Program-made: the position numbers and the translations under genes
Notes under the pieces: generated by a model
The model's database searches: none
Told to the model about the DNA's origin: nothing
Seen by the model: only the letters and a program-made list of their open reading frames with translations
From: a bacterium
GTDB taxonomy: Bacteria; Verrucomicrobiota; Verrucomicrobiia; Limisphaerales; UBA11358
Length of the DNA: 64,000 nucleotides
Assembly: GCA_021813325.1 (NCBI GenBank)
Contig: JAKALA010000014.1
Span: forward strand, 1-64,000
Direction: 5' to 3'
Shown here: positions 7,719 to 17,227 of the stretch, in pieces
How the letters are laid out: each line of letters opens with the position of its first letter
How positions within the stretch are numbered: the first letter of the stretch is position 1

Positions 7719-8711
7719 TCAGTGACTAATCTTTTTGGGAGTGGGGTAAGCAGACTTCAAACCTGCTAGTTCGGCAGTCGTGATCGGCAGCACGGAGCCG
7801 TGGCGAAATGGATAGGGAAAGTGGAAGTCGGTTGCGGGCGTGAATTGCCCGCTGTTCAGATCATGGCTGACATACGGCACATAGAAGCGCGCCCCGTTGC
7901 TCTGGAGGTCGTCCAGCAGCAGACACCACACCGGCGGCTGGCCCTTCGTTGCCGTTGGAAGCTGATAGCAGATCGGGCCTTCAGATTGTTTTCCCTGCCC
8001 CGCCGTAAACTGCGGAATCGGCTGCCAGGGACCCATGAGTTTCTTGCTGCTTTCCATGGTGATGCATTTGTCCTTGTCGTCCTTGATAAAGCGATAGTAG
8101 GTGTTCCCGACATGCGCGATATGAATGTCAATGGTATGATGCGGCCTTTCAACATAGATAAACGGCTCGCCGAAGGTTTGAAAATCTTTGGTGTGCGCGG
8201 CCCAAATGCGCAATTTGGAGAAATTGTCGCGGCCCGTGGTCGAAGCCCAATAGACCAGATAGTCGCCTGAATCCTCATCGTAGATTGCCTCCGGTGCCCA
8301 GGCGCAACCGGCGTCGTCGGGTGCCACCTTCACCAGCCTGGCTGACGTCCAATGCACGAGATCGCCCGATTCCCAGACGACGAGAGACCGGCTGCCGGCG
8401 TGCGTGGCCCGGCCCCAGTCGCGATTCCGGTTGATGCACAGATCGGTCGCAATGAGCCACGCCTTCTTCCCGTCGTGCGACCACAGAAGAAATGAATCGC
8501 GCACGCCTTTTTCGCCCACGTCGCTCACCAGCACAGGATTTCCACCATTCAAGGCCTCCCAATGCCTGCCGTCTTCGCTGATCCCGAAATAAATCTGCTC
8601 TGCCACCGGCGTGGCTTCGTCTCTGAACGTGGAAAAAAGAAATCCGCCTTCAGCCGATGATTTGCAAACGCAAACAAAAGCCGCAACCAGGGTAACCAGG
8701 AATTTCATCAT
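7719..8711 (-). CDS. Exported glycoside hydrolase, family 43-like
   Basis: A 330-residue product from the ATG at 8711, preceded by AATAGG. Residues 1-20 form a signal peptide ('MMKFLVTLVAAFVCVCKSSA'), so the enzyme is exported. The mature part is a five-bladed beta-propeller of the GH43 type: 'RDSFLLWSHDGKKAWLIATD' near 85, the hallmark 'WAPEAIYDED' near 155, and an acidic 'SEGPICYQL' near 255 in the place of the general acid. GH43 enzymes trim arabinan, xylan or galactan side chains; the substrate here cannot be read. A longer frame to 8828 only adds non-secretory residues and is rejected. It stands alone between repeat regions. Confidence 0.82.
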   Translation of the reverse strand: MMKFLVTLVAAFVCVCKSSAEGGFLFSTFRDEATPVAEQIYFGISEDGRHWEALNGGNPVLVSDVGEKGVRDSFLLWSHDGKKAWLIATDLCINRNRDWGRATHAGSRSLVVWESGDLVHWTSARLVKVAPDDAGCAWAPEAIYDEDSGDYLVYWASTTGRDNFSKLRIWAAHTKDFQTFGEPFIYVERPHHTIDIHIAHVGNTYYRFIKDDKDKCITMESSKKLMGPWQPIPQFTAGQGKQSEGPICYQLPTATKGQPPVWCLLLDDLQSNGARFYVPYVSHDLNSGQFTPATDFHFPYPFRHGSVLPITTAELAGLKSAYPTPKKISH

Positions 8712-9152
8712 CCTATTATGTGGTTTTGCCCCTCGTGGCCTAGACAATATGGCTGGCGATGAAGCCAGCGAAGGTGTCGGCTCTCCGGGATAAACGTGGG
8801 TTGCGCCGCGTGAGCGGAGCCGGGCCACCAGTTGAGTGGTTCAGCCGGTGGGCGGACACCAATTCACACAACCGCCAACCAGCATCAACGCATGAAAGGA
8901 AAGCAGACACCATGAGCACCTATCTACGCCGCAACGTGAGCAAAGTCCAGCCTCAACCCCGCACTGCTCTAATTGCGGGCGCAACTTGGCACTCGCACCG
9001 GAGCGCCGGCCTCTGGCCGGCTTTGGACATGAAACTGTCGTTTGCCAATCCTCCATCAAGGTGATGTTATTGGGCGAATAATGCGTAAAGCCGACGGGCA
9101 CGTTGGCCCTCCGGCTCGGTGCGCGTGTCAAGTTGCGCCCACTGACCGTCGT
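8712..9152. other. Intergenic region upstream of GH43 gene
   Basis: About 440 bases with no convincing gene. Open frames on both strands around 8760-9130 are short, rich in Arg, Cys and Pro, and match nothing I recognise. The promoter of the GH43 gene should lie in the first 100 bases. Copy C of the dispersed repeat begins at its right edge. Confidence 0.5.
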
Positions 9153-9477
9153 ATAGCCGCATGCTCCGCATCCAGGGCTTTTTCTTAATTTATGTCGGGA
9201 ATCTCGTTTTGAGGTCCGTTAAAATTAAACTCCGCAGTTGGATAGCACCGCGCACCACGCGAACAAAACGGGGTTCATTTTGGTTTGCCCCGTCACCATG
9301 CGATCACTCAACAGGTAAATGACCGGCTTTTTCCGACCACTCTTCCTTTTCGCGTCTTTGGCGTCTTTCGCGGTTTCAATTGCGGCATTTCAGTTCAAAA
9401 GAGAGAGACCGGCGCGCCGCCGGTCCCCCGCTGCCTGGCCCGCTTCACCCCTCAATTCAATCGCTTGGTTCCGGTTC
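9153..9477. repeat. Dispersed intergenic repeat, copy C (longest)
   Basis: Combines the left part shared with copy B ('ccgcatccagggctt', 'aaactccgcagttgga', 'accatgcgatcactcaacag') and the right part shared with copy A ('ggcgtctttcgcggttt', 'ggcatttcagttcaaaagag', 'cccctcaattcaa'). It ends at the stop codon of the superoxide dismutase gene. Copies A and B look like truncations of this form. Confidence 0.7.
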
Positions 9478-10084
9478 AGTATTGCACGGCGTTCCAATTG
9501 ACCACATTCCAGAACGCTTTCAGGAAATCAGCACGTTTGTTCTGGTATTTCAGATAGTAAGCGTGTTCCCAAACGTCGCAACCGATGACGGGTTTGCCTT
9601 CGCAGCCGGCCACTGCTTTGCCCATCAGCGGATTGTCCTGGTTGGGCGTGGAAACGATTTCCAGTTTGCCGGCGTTGCTGACGAGCCAGACCCAGCCGCT
9701 GCCAAAGCGCCCGAGACCGGCGGCTTCAAATTTGGCTTTGAATTCATCAAAACTGCCAAAAGCGGCTTTGAGGTCATCCGCCAATTTGCCACTCGGTGCG
9801 CCGCCGGCGTTGGGTCCGAGGATTTTCCAGAAGAACGAATGGTTCCAGTGGCCGCCGCCGTTGTTGCGGATGGCGCCGCGCACGGCGTCCGGCACCACGC
9901 TTAAATCTTGGATGAGCTGTTCAAGTGACTTGGCTTCGAGCGCCGCGTTTCCGGCCATGGCTTTGTTCAGATTGTCCACGTAGGCCTTGTGGTGGCGACC
10001 GTGGTGGATTTCCATGGTCAGCGCATCAAAATGCGGTTCAAGCGCGGCTTTGTCATAGGGAAGGGCGGGTAGTTCGTGTGCCAT
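9476..10084 (-). CDS. sodB: Superoxide dismutase (Fe/Mn family)
   Basis: Converts superoxide to oxygen and hydrogen peroxide in the cytoplasm. The 202 residues match the family length. They begin '[20 protein letters not shown]'; metal ligands are His27 in 'MEIHHGRHH', the His in '[11 protein letters not shown]', and Asp and His in '[13 protein letters not shown]'. The ATG at 10084 has GGAAAA 8 bases upstream; a start 4 codons earlier would place that signal inside the gene. Metal preference (Fe or Mn) cannot be settled from these motifs. The gene is monocistronic, divergent from leuD. Confidence 0.95.
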   Translation of the reverse strand: MAHELPALPYDKAALEPHFDALTMEIHHGRHHKAYVDNLNKAMAGNAALEAKSLEQLIQDLSVVPDAVRGAIRNNGGGHWNHSFFWKILGPNAGGAPSGKLADDLKAAFGSFDEFKAKFEAAGLGRFGSGWVWLVSNAGKLEIVSTPNQDNPLMGKAVAGCEGKPVIGCDVWEHAYYLKYQNKRADFLKAFWNVVNWNAVQY

Positions 10085-10285
10085 AATGTTTTCCATTTGT
10101 GTTAATTGATCACCGTTAATTGGTTCGGCAAATTGCTTCAGCCGGCGGCGAAAATCAAGTGCGGATGCGCTTAAAATCTAATTTTAATTATTCGCAATTT
10201 TTTCGGGGGCGTTTAAACCGCTTTGCCGCAAGCCGGCCAGCGATATTTGATTGAAAAAACGGGCCGCAAACGGCAGATTCAAGCC

Positions 10286-10837
10286 ATGACGAAATCTGTT
10301 TTTACCGGTCCGGTTTACGTGGTGCGCGACAATATCGACACCGACCAGATCATTTCCGCCCAATTTCTGAATCTCGTCCCGACCATTCCCGAGGAATACG
10401 AAAAACTGGGCAGCTATGCGCTCGCCGGTTTGCCGGATTCGCTTTACCCGAACCGTTATGTGAAGGACGGCCAGCTCGACAGCGAATTTCCGATTGTCGT
10501 TGCCGGCAAAAATTTTGGCTGCGGCAGTTCCCGTGAACACGCGCCGATCGCCATGGGCTCCGCCAACTGTGAAATCGTGCTCGCGGAAAGTTTCGCGCGC
10601 ATCTTTTTCCGCAACTGCGTGGCCACCGGCGAGCTGTATCCGTGCGAATGCGCCGACCGGCTTTGTGACATTTTGAAAACCGGTGATGTCGTGACCGTGG
10701 ATCTTGATCAAGCCACCGTCACCGTTCAGGCCACGGGCAAGGTTTATCGTTTCAAGGCGCTGGGCGATGTGCGTCCGGTGGTGGATGCCGGCGGCCTGTT
10801 CAATTACGCCCGCCAAAGCGGCATGATCGCGAAGTAA
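10286..10837 (+). CDS. leuD: 3-isopropylmalate dehydratase small subunit
   Basis: The swivelling small subunit of the aconitase-like enzyme of leucine synthesis, working with LeuC, which is not in this window. The 183-residue product shows 'NIDTDQIISAQFL' near residue 13 and the substrate-recognition loop 'NFGCGSSREHAPIA' near 73, typical of LeuD. The frame extends 21 codons upstream, but 'MTKSVFTGPVYVVRDNIDTD' is the natural start. A close homologue is the homoaconitase/methylbutanylmalate family, so the substrate is inferred. A perfect 12-bp hairpin follows the stop and separates it from the convergent chemoreceptor gene. Confidence 0.9.
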   Translation: MTKSVFTGPVYVVRDNIDTDQIISAQFLNLVPTIPEEYEKLGSYALAGLPDSLYPNRYVKDGQLDSEFPIVVAGKNFGCGSSREHAPIAMGSANCEIVLAESFARIFFRNCVATGELYPCECADRLCDILKTGDVVTVDLDQATVTVQATGKVYRFKALGDVRPVVDAGGLFNYARQSGMIAK

Positions 10838-10845
10838 TTTCGGGA

Positions 10846-10872
10846 AGCGATCCAAACGCGGTTTGGATCGCT
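10846..10872. terminator. Hairpin between convergent leuD and chemoreceptor genes
   Basis: AGCGATCCAAAC (10846-10857), a GCG loop, and GTTTGGATCGCT (10861-10872) form a perfect 12-bp stem in the 42-base gap between two converging genes. No strong T-tract follows, so it could also be a REP-type palindrome acting as a transcription barrier. Confidence 0.6.
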
Positions 10873-10879
10873 ACGCCGC

Positions 10880-12823
10880 TTAAAAGTTTTCAAAACTCCC
10901 GTTGGCGGCGGCCATTTCGGCCCGATGTTCAGCCTTGGTTTTGGTAAACTTTTGCGGGGCGGGCGGATGGCAGCCGCGCAGCCCGGTGTCGATCTTGCAA
11001 ATGTGAGTTTTCAACCATTCGCCCAGCATTTTCTGGATTTTTTGGGCAAGCTCGGGCGTGGGGCCGTGTTGCCGGGCGGCTTGGACCAGGTCCTGGTAAT
11101 CCTGCAAAAACTTATTGTGGGCCACCTTGTTTTTACCCGCGGATGGACAGCGATGTTCCGCCATGATTTTCTCCTCATTCGCGAAATGATTTTGCGCGTA
11201 TTCGCCGAGAAAGTTCAACTGCCGCATCAAGGTTTCACCGCCTTTTTTCTTTTGGGCGGTTTCATGAACGGCATTGATGAGCCGGATCAATTCCTGATGT
11301 TGTTCATCGACCGAAGGCACGCGGGTGGTCATTTCGTCATGGTTCCATTGCACGACGCCGCGATCATGACGCGCCGCATGGGACTTGCTGGTTTCGCCGT
11401 GGTTTCCACCGACGAGCTGCATGAGTTCTTCGACGGCTTGTTTGAGCACCTCGGTCTGGACATTTAATTCGCGGGCGGCCTCGGCATTTTCCTGTGCGCC
11501 GGCGGCATTGTGCTGGGTCACCTGGTCCACCTGGTTGACGGCGGCATTGATCTGATTAATGCCCATGGCCTGCTCGCCGGAGGCGCGGGCCAGTTCCTGC
11601 GCCAGGCCGTCCATTTCCCGCGCCTTGGCCACGATGTCCGCCAGGGTCTCCTCCACTTTGCCGCTCAATTCGACCCCGCGCGCGGTGTTGGTCAGGGCGC
11701 CGGCAATTTTGGCTTCCGTTTCCTTCGCGGCTTGCGCGCTGCGTTGCGCCAGGTTGCGGACTTCATCGGCCACCACGGCAAAGCCCATGCCGGCTTCCCC
11801 GGCTCGGGCGGCTTCCACGGCTGCGTTCAAGGCCAGAATGTTGGTTTGAAAGGCAATTTCATCGATGGTCCTGATGATTTTGGAAATTTCGGCGCTGGAC
11901 ACCTTGATGGTTTCCATCGCCGCAGTCATCTCAGACATGTCTTTGACCCCGCGCTCGGCGGCGGAACGCGTCTGTTTTGCGAGATCATTGGTCTTATTGG
12001 CGCCTTCGGAATTGCGCTTGGTCATGCTGGAGATTTCTTCCAGCGACGCGCTGGTTTCTTCAATGGAGGCGGCCTGCGAGCCGGCGCCATCGGCCAGGTG
12101 CGCGCTGGATTCCCCGATGCGGCGGGCCACCGTGGAGGTCAACACCACGTTGGATTTCATCGAAATGACGGATTTCATGATGGAATCCGAAATGGAACGA
12201 TCCACCCACCAGTTGAACCCGATGATCAACACCAGAAAAACCAGGCCCCCGATGAGCAAGGAATGATTCATCCGGTTGCTGGCCAAGTGAACATAATTCA
12301 GGGATTCCTGGAACTGCGCTTCCTGCGCTTTGACAAAAGGCTCCAATTTGCCGTTCAGGTCAGTTGCCGCCTGGTCAAACTGAGGCATGAACCGGTTTCC
12401 AGCTGAGGTGCCGTCCTTGCCGTAAAGCGCCGCCATTTCCCGCCCGGAAGCCGCAAAAATTTTGAAATTATTTTCGATGCTCTGCAACGCTTGGACATCG
12501 GCAGCCTCGCCCGCCCCGGATGCCAGTTCCCTGAACTCGTTGACGCAGGCTTCAAAATTCGCCGCGCCCGCCGCCGCCGCCTTGAGGCCGTCACCCAAAC
12601 CATCCTGTCCGCGGGTGGCGGAATAATCCGAGATGAATTGCTGCACCTGCACCACATCATATTGCATTTGCCGGGCGAGCGATATTTCCTGGGCAAACCG
12701 GTTTTGGGCCAAATCAATTTCGCGGTTGGTTCGGCTGGCCATGTAATACGTCAGCGCAATCCCCAAAATGATGCCGAGAACCGGAACTGCGCTTAACAAT
12801 GTAAGCTTGGTTTTGAATGTCAT
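10880..12823 (-). CDS. Methyl-accepting chemotaxis protein with C-terminal hemerythrin domain
   Basis: 647 residues. Transmembrane segments at about 7-28 and 189-205 enclose a four-helix sensor. The signalling hairpin tip is at 318-360 ('[20 protein letters not shown]'), the part that contacts CheA/CheW. Residues about 490-615 form a hemerythrin domain, a di-iron oxygen-binding fold: His495, His509 (DEQH), His546 and Glu550 ('HFANEE'), His569, His607 and Asp612 ('[10 protein letters not shown]'). The position four residues before His569, usually a ligand His, is Asn565, while an extra His-Arg-Cys-Pro occurs at 557-560. The receptor probably links oxygen or redox state to motility or to a chemosensory pathway. 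Start at 12823 chosen because the first membrane segment follows directly. Confidence 0.9.
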   Translation of the reverse strand: MTFKTKLTLLSAVPVLGIILGIALTYYMASRTNREIDLAQNRFAQEISLARQMQYDVVQVQQFISDYSATRGQDGLGDGLKAAAAGAANFEACVNEFRELASGAGEAADVQALQSIENNFKIFAASGREMAALYGKDGTSAGNRFMPQFDQAATDLNGKLEPFVKAQEAQFQESLNYVHLASNRMNHSLLIGGLVFLVLIIGFNWWVDRSISDSIMKSVISMKSNVVLTSTVARRIGESSAHLADGAGSQAASIEETSASLEEISSMTKRNSEGANKTNDLAKQTRSAAERGVKDMSEMTAAMETIKVSSAEISKIIRTIDEIAFQTNILALNAAVEAARAGEAGMGFAVVADEVRNLAQRSAQAAKETEAKIAGALTNTARGVELSGKVEETLADIVAKAREMDGLAQELARASGEQAMGINQINAAVNQVDQVTQHNAAGAQENAEAARELNVQTEVLKQAVEELMQLVGGNHGETSKSHAARHDRGVVQWNHDEMTTRVPSVDEQHQELIRLINAVHETAQKKKGGETLMRQLNFLGEYAQNHFANEEKIMAEHRCPSAGKNKVAHNKFLQDYQDLVQAARQHGPTPELAQKIQKMLGEWLKTHICKIDTGLRGCHPPAPQKFTKTKAEHRAEMAAANGSFENF

Positions 12824-12937
12824 ATAATGACACAAACGCATCGGAAGACGCGTTAAATACTTGAGGCTTTTATGTTGAAATCTTTGGGCACCCCACGTTT
12901 CATTGCCTTGGCCAGCCGCGCACGCTAACTTCATGCC

Positions 12938-14749
12938 ATGGTGCGACCGCATTTATTGCCGTATCCGCGTTCAATCCGAATGCTTCGCGGCACATTCACA
13001 GTCACAAATGGAAATGAACTGCCGGCGGTCCAAACCCTCATCTCCCGCCAAGCTCCCGGTTCCGCCGAAGGTTATTGCTTGAAAATAACTTCCAAAGGCA
13101 TTGAAATTCTTTGCCGGGAACCGGGCGGATTCCGCATGGCCCGCGCCACGCTGCGCCAGCTTCGGGCACAATATGGCTCCAAACTGCCGTGTCTCATCAT
13201 CCGCGACTGGCCGGACTTTCCGCGGCGGGGAGTGATGCTGGACATTTCGCGCGGACGCGTTCCTAAACTCCAAACCTTGCTCGACCTCGCGGAAAAACTG
13301 GCCGCTTTCAAAATCAACGAACTCCAGCTTTATACCGAACACACCTTTGCCTACCGCCGATACAAGTCCGTCTGGCAAAGCTGGGGCGCCTTGACTGCCC
13401 AGGAAATCCGCACGCTGGACCGCCACTGTCGCCGACTGGGCATTGATCTGGTGCCCAATCAAAATTCCTTTGGCCACCTGCGTTATTTTTTGACTGATCG
13501 CCGCCTGAAAAAGCTTGCTGAAATTTCCCGGCCCTACGAAGCCGACACGCGGGATTTCCTGCGCCGCCCCACTACGCTGGCTCCCAATCATCCCGGCGCC
13601 TTGCCGTTTCTGCGCGGTCTCTATGACGAATTATTGCCGAATTTTTCCAGCCGTTTCTTCAATGTCGGCTGCGATGAAACCTGGGATTTGGGCAAAGGCC
13701 GGAGCCAGAAGCTTTGCGCCCAAAAAGGTCAGGGACGCGTGTATGCGGACTTTTTGACGAAAATCCAACGCGAAGTTTCCACGCGCGGAAAAACCATGAT
13801 GTTTTGGGGCGACATCATCCTCAAATATCCCGGCCTCATCCGCGAACTGCCAAAGGGCATCATCGCCTTGAACTGGGGATATGAAGCGGATCATCCTTTT
13901 GCCAAGGAAACGGCTCAATTTGCGAATGCTAAAATTCCCTTTTATGTCTGCCCCGGAACCGCCACCTGGCAAACCTTGATCGGTAAACATGATAACGCTA
14001 TCGCCAATCTGAAATCCGCCGCCCAAGCCGGCAAAAAATCCGGAGCGATCGGGTATCTCATCACCGATTGGGGCGATGGCGGACATCCCCAGCCGTTGGC
14101 CGTCAGTTGGCCGATGTTTGCCGCTGGCGCGGCGCTGGCGTGGAATGCAAAAACTTTCAGCGCAAATAATCTCGCCCAAGTCATCAGTCGCGAGGTGTTT
14201 AAAGATGGCACCGGCAAGATGGCCAACGCTGCTTTAAAGCTTGGTTTGGCTCATTCAAAACTCGGCGTCAAAGCTGTAAACGAAACTCCGCTGGGCACCG
14301 TCATTGCCGCCCCAAAACCGGCGGATCGTGAATTATTTTGCCGGAACGGGCTTAAATGGTTTGCCAAAATTCCCGCAAGCAAGATCCGGGCTGCGATGGC
14401 GGAGATTGACAAACAGCGCGCGTTTTTGCGTGGCGGCGCTTCGGCAACAAGCCGTCATCGCTCAAAATCAAAATCTACGGTTCACGACCATCAGACCGCT
14501 GCTGCCGAGCTCGAACTCGCGGCGCGCATGGCCATGGAATCCTGTTATTTCATGTTATGGCAGCAGTCCGTGGCCGGCGGCAAAAAGGCCGAAGCAAAAC
14601 AACTTGCCCGGCGCGGCATTCGGGAATTGGCGAAACTGGAGCGCGATTTCAACCGCTTTTGGCCGCGGCGAAACCAGGCCACGCCCAAGCACTGCGCGCC
14701 GTTCCTGCGTTGGCGGATGGAAGATTACCGTCGAGGCTTTGTTGCCTGA
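12938..14749 (+). CDS. Glycoside hydrolase family 20-like protein (beta-N-acetylhexosaminidase fold)
   Basis: 603 residues. A short N-terminal alpha/beta domain (to about 90) leads into a TIM barrel beginning '[18 protein letters not shown]'. The catalytic Asp-Glu pair typical of GH20 is Asp246-Glu247 in '[13 protein letters not shown]'. In GH20 the substrate's acetamido group serves as nucleophile, held by the Asp. The C-terminal 150 residues are helical and basic. No signal peptide is visible, so a cytoplasmic role on imported amino-sugar oligosaccharides is likelier than secretion. Similar enzymes in this phylum are often isolated, as here. The exact substrate (chitobiose, glycan or glycosaminoglycan fragments) is unknown. 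Confidence 0.8.
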   Translation: MVRPHLLPYPRSIRMLRGTFTVTNGNELPAVQTLISRQAPGSAEGYCLKITSKGIEILCREPGGFRMARATLRQLRAQYGSKLPCLIIRDWPDFPRRGVMLDISRGRVPKLQTLLDLAEKLAAFKINELQLYTEHTFAYRRYKSVWQSWGALTAQEIRTLDRHCRRLGIDLVPNQNSFGHLRYFLTDRRLKKLAEISRPYEADTRDFLRRPTTLAPNHPGALPFLRGLYDELLPNFSSRFFNVGCDETWDLGKGRSQKLCAQKGQGRVYADFLTKIQREVSTRGKTMMFWGDIILKYPGLIRELPKGIIALNWGYEADHPFAKETAQFANAKIPFYVCPGTATWQTLIGKHDNAIANLKSAAQAGKKSGAIGYLITDWGDGGHPQPLAVSWPMFAAGAALAWNAKTFSANNLAQVISREVFKDGTGKMANAALKLGLAHSKLGVKAVNETPLGTVIAAPKPADRELFCRNGLKWFAKIPASKIRAAMAEIDKQRAFLRGGASATSRHRSKSKSTVHDHQTAAAELELAARMAMESCYFMLWQQSVAGGKKAEAKQLARRGIRELAKLERDFNRFWPRRNQATPKHCAPFLRWRMEDYRRGFVA

Positions 14750-14785
14750 GCCCAAACCGTTGGGGCGATGGGCAAGCTCATCCCA

Positions 14786-15652
14786 TTATCTGGGCGGACG
14801 TTGAAAGGTCGGGCGTGGACGTAGCGGCGGCGGCACCGGCTTTTTCACGCCTGAAGTGGACTGATTCCCCTGTGGCGCTTGGGGCCAGTGTTTTTGGGCG
14901 TAATCGGCAACCGTCTGGGCCGTATTCTTCACCATTCGCACCACCGGCTCGGCGTCTTTGATTTCATTTTGCAATTTCGTGGCGACCTCGCCGATCTTGG
15001 TGTCGGGAAATTTCATTTCACCCAGCGCAAAATCGCCAAATGAGCCGAGGGCTTCCATTTTTGGAAAATCCATCTTTGGCATGGTTGCCGGTGTGTGCGT
15101 TTGCAGCGTCTCGTAGCCGTTGACGATCCAATCCAGCTTGCCATTTTCAATATCGATTAACAGTCCATGGACGGGAATTTTTGGTCCGATCAACGGACTG
15201 TTGCGCACGAAATCACAGGCTTTGATGACATTTTGCCGTTCGCTGCCAAACGTGCCGAAAAACTCGTTGATGTTATCCGGCAACCGGCTGCGATCCACGC
15301 CCAGTTGTCGCAATTTTTCCAGCAGGATCATCGTCGGCGTCTTCGCCACGTTGCAATCGGTATGACCAATGATGGCGATTTCCCGTCCGCCTTTCACCGC
15401 GCAAGCCAGCGCCAGCGAGCGCATGGTGCTGCTCAACGGGCCGGTGATGATGTTGCCGGCGTTGCGCAGCCAGATGAACTGCTCGCCTGGCAGCGCCAGC
15501 GCGTTGGGGAAAAAGGCGTTCAGGCGCGGGTCCACGCACGTCAGCGCGATGACCGGCAGCGAATCCGCAAACTCCGCCGGATGCAGTCCGGCTGTGGTGT
15601 CTCCAGCCACCGCGCGGTGGTTGGCGTCAATGATGGCTTCGAAGAGGCGCAT
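14786..15652 (-). CDS. Beta-class carbonic anhydrase with C-terminal extension
   Basis: Interconverts CO2 and bicarbonate. Zinc ligands and the catalytic dyad are visible: Cys39, Asp41 and Arg43 in 'TCVDPRLN', then His97 and Cys100 in 'IGHTDCN'. The core ends near residue 185. The remaining 100 residues form a helical segment and a Pro-rich basic tail ('KKPVPPPLRPRPTFQRPPR') not usual in the family, perhaps a localisation or partner-binding region. Begins 6 bases after the stop of the DinD-like chimera, so the two are probably co-transcribed, though I see no functional link. Confidence 0.88.
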   Translation of the reverse strand: MRLFEAIIDANHRAVAGDTTAGLHPAEFADSLPVIALTCVDPRLNAFFPNALALPGEQFIWLRNAGNIITGPLSSTMRSLALACAVKGGREIAIIGHTDCNVAKTPTMILLEKLRQLGVDRSRLPDNINEFFGTFGSERQNVIKACDFVRNSPLIGPKIPVHGLLIDIENGKLDWIVNGYETLQTHTPATMPKMDFPKMEALGSFGDFALGEMKFPDTKIGEVATKLQNEIKDAEPVVRMVKNTAQTVADYAQKHWPQAPQGNQSTSGVKKPVPPPLRPRPTFQRPPR

Positions 15653-15658
15653 GGAAAT

Positions 15659-16996
15659 TTATCTGATTTGTTTGGCGGTTTGAGATGGCGGCAAATAATT
15701 TTCGCCGGTGACGACCTTGCGTCCGGTTTTCGCCTCCAGTTCCAAGCGGGCTTTTCTGGCGATGCGTTCGCCGGTTTTCGCTGCGACTGAATTTTCCGCC
15801 ATGCCGGCGGCCTTCACGCTCTCGGCAATCGGCCGGGTGGATAGCTCGGCCAGCGCGGTAAAGATCAATTCCGCCTCGCTCATGTGATCCCGCAGGTTTT
15901 CCGCTTTCAACCCCTTGAGGTTTTTGTGCGACTGGACACCTACGCCGGCCCATTCCTGATGAATGATGTTGGTGAGGATGGCAAATTCGTCTCCCTGTTT
16001 GATGTCATGTCCGGCCCAATAATCGGTAAGTTTGTTGCGCGTTTCCTGCCCGGTCATGCGCTGCTCGATCCACTTGGCGCTGCGGCCCTGCTTTTGCCAG
16101 GTTTCGCGGGCGCGGGCGAGCGAGCGGGCGGGATCGGCCATTTCTTGCATCCGTTCGTAGCCAACCTTGGCAAGCCAAAGCTTGATGGGTTCGGCTTTGG
16201 GGCTGGGAACGCTCTGCACGAGGCGCAAAAGCGTTTCGGCAGTGGCTACGTCGGTGAGACGTTGTTTCCCATCGTCGGCTCGCATTTTTAACTGGTGACA
16301 ATTCGTCACCAGTTGACTGCCCTCTTTGTTCAGGCGTTCTTTAAGCTTGTTCCAATATTTTCTGGCGATTTGATAATCCGCCTGCTGCGTCAGCACACGG
16401 ATGATGTCCACGACTGAAAACCACCATGTCTCGGTTTGCTCGTCGTAAAGGCGGCGGATTTCGTGGCCCTCAAAATTGGCGAGGTCATGGTTCATATTGT
16501 AATCCTCATAAAGCACCACTCCCATCATCGCCATCTTGTAAAAGTTCTCCGAGTTGTAGAAGTAGGCCGGGTCTTCCGTGTAATGATGGAAATTTCTATC
16601 AATTTCAGATTTGATGTGCAGCGCCCAAGTATCAAGTGCGGCAAGGGCTTCATCTACGTTCAGGGTCTCCGCGCCAGACAAGCCTTCCGCGCACAGCAAA
16701 TTTATCCGGGCGATGTCACAATGTTCCAGTTCGGCCAAAGTGTGCGGCGTTTTGAAAGCCGGAATTTCCGCTCTGGTAGGTGTATTTGAAACTACCGATG
16801 GCTGTTGGTGGGAGGTTTGTTGTAGGATCAACCTGCCTGCGCCCGCGCCCGCCAGCAGCAACACAACGACAACCACCACCACCCGGTTTTGGGGAGAAGT
16901 TTTCCTTTCAACCCTGTCGGTTTTATTCGTGCGTCCTTTGATGTGCGCCCCACGCTTCACGGTTTTGACCTTTACTGTCTCATCCAGACAGAACAA
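15659..16996 (-). CDS. Chimeric protein: membrane-anchored N-terminal module fused to DinD/BRO-type domain
   Basis: 445 residues. A basic N-terminus and a very hydrophobic segment (residues 39-57, a run of valines) anchor it in the membrane. Residues about 85-167 ('LLCAEGLSGAETLNVDEALA', 'YFYNSENFYKM') resemble the start of a longer exported family that here stops abruptly. From Met168 ('NHDLANFEGHEIRRLYDEQT') on it is a complete DinD-like protein: BRO-N type fold ('WWFSVVDIIRVLTQQ', 'YWNKLKERL') and the C-terminal 'AELIFTALAELSTRPIAE'. DinD is DNA-damage induced and inhibits RecA filaments in E. coli; related BRO domains occur in phages. An ATG at 16495 with GAGGA about 8 bases upstream could start the DinD part alone. 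Confidence 0.72.
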   Translation of the reverse strand: MFCLDETVKVKTVKRGAHIKGRTNKTDRVERKTSPQNRVVVVVVVLLLAGAGAGRLILQQTSHQQPSVVSNTPTRAEIPAFKTPHTLAELEHCDIARINLLCAEGLSGAETLNVDEALAALDTWALHIKSEIDRNFHHYTEDPAYFYNSENFYKMAMMGVVLYEDYNMNHDLANFEGHEIRRLYDEQTETWWFSVVDIIRVLTQQADYQIARKYWNKLKERLNKEGSQLVTNCHQLKMRADDGKQRLTDVATAETLLRLVQSVPSPKAEPIKLWLAKVGYERMQEMADPARSLARARETWQKQGRSAKWIEQRMTGQETRNKLTDYWAGHDIKQGDEFAILTNIIHQEWAGVGVQSHKNLKGLKAENLRDHMSEAELIFTALAELSTRPIAESVKAAGMAENSVAAKTGERIARKARLELEAKTGRKVVTGENYLPPSQTAKQIR

Positions 16997-17003
16997 GAAA
17001 ATT

Positions 17004-17147
17004 TCACTCCGACTTCTTCCACGGCCGCATCGGCGACGGATCGAACGGCAGCGGCTTGGGCGGTTGTTTTGGCATCAGATACCAGAGCGCGTGGTAAATC
17101 AGCACGCCGGCAATCTGGCGGTGCGAGTTGGAGCGGGTCAGTTTCAT
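17004..17147 (-). CDS. Small basic Pro-rich protein, unknown
   Basis: 47 residues from the ATG at 17147, with one moderately hydrophobic stretch ('IAGVLIYHALWYLM') and the tail 'PKQPPKPLPFDPSPMRPWKK'. It ends 7 bases before the chimera gene and begins 5 bases from a 72-base hairpin element. The length and composition fit a small membrane-associated peptide, but no ribosome binding site is evident and I do not recognise it. Confidence 0.35.
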   Translation of the reverse strand: MKLTRSNSHRQIAGVLIYHALWYLMPKQPPKPLPFDPSPMRPWKKSE

Positions 17148-17151
17148 CTTT

Positions 17152-17223
17152 ATTTGTAGGAGACGACGTGAGGACTCTCTAACCCGTTTTAATTTGAGCC
17201 TCGCCACCTCGGCTCCTACAAAT
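17152..17223. repeat. 72-base hairpin element (REP-like)
   Basis: ATTTGTAGGAG (17152-17162) pairs perfectly with CTCCTACAAAT (17213-17223). Pairing continues inward, with mismatches, between CGACGTGAGGACTC and GAGCCTCGCCACCTCG. It fills the space between the flotillin stop (17228) and the small gene start (17147), where it may end flotillin transcription. Confidence 0.75.
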
Positions 17224-17227
17224 TGAT

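Noticed and set aside
8841-9131. Cys/Arg-rich minus-strand frame upstream of the GH43 gene
   Set aside because: No start signal, no domain, odd composition; treated as non-coding.
11510-12406. A 298-codon plus-strand frame rich in His and Gly
   Set aside because: Antisense shadow of the chemoreceptor gene.
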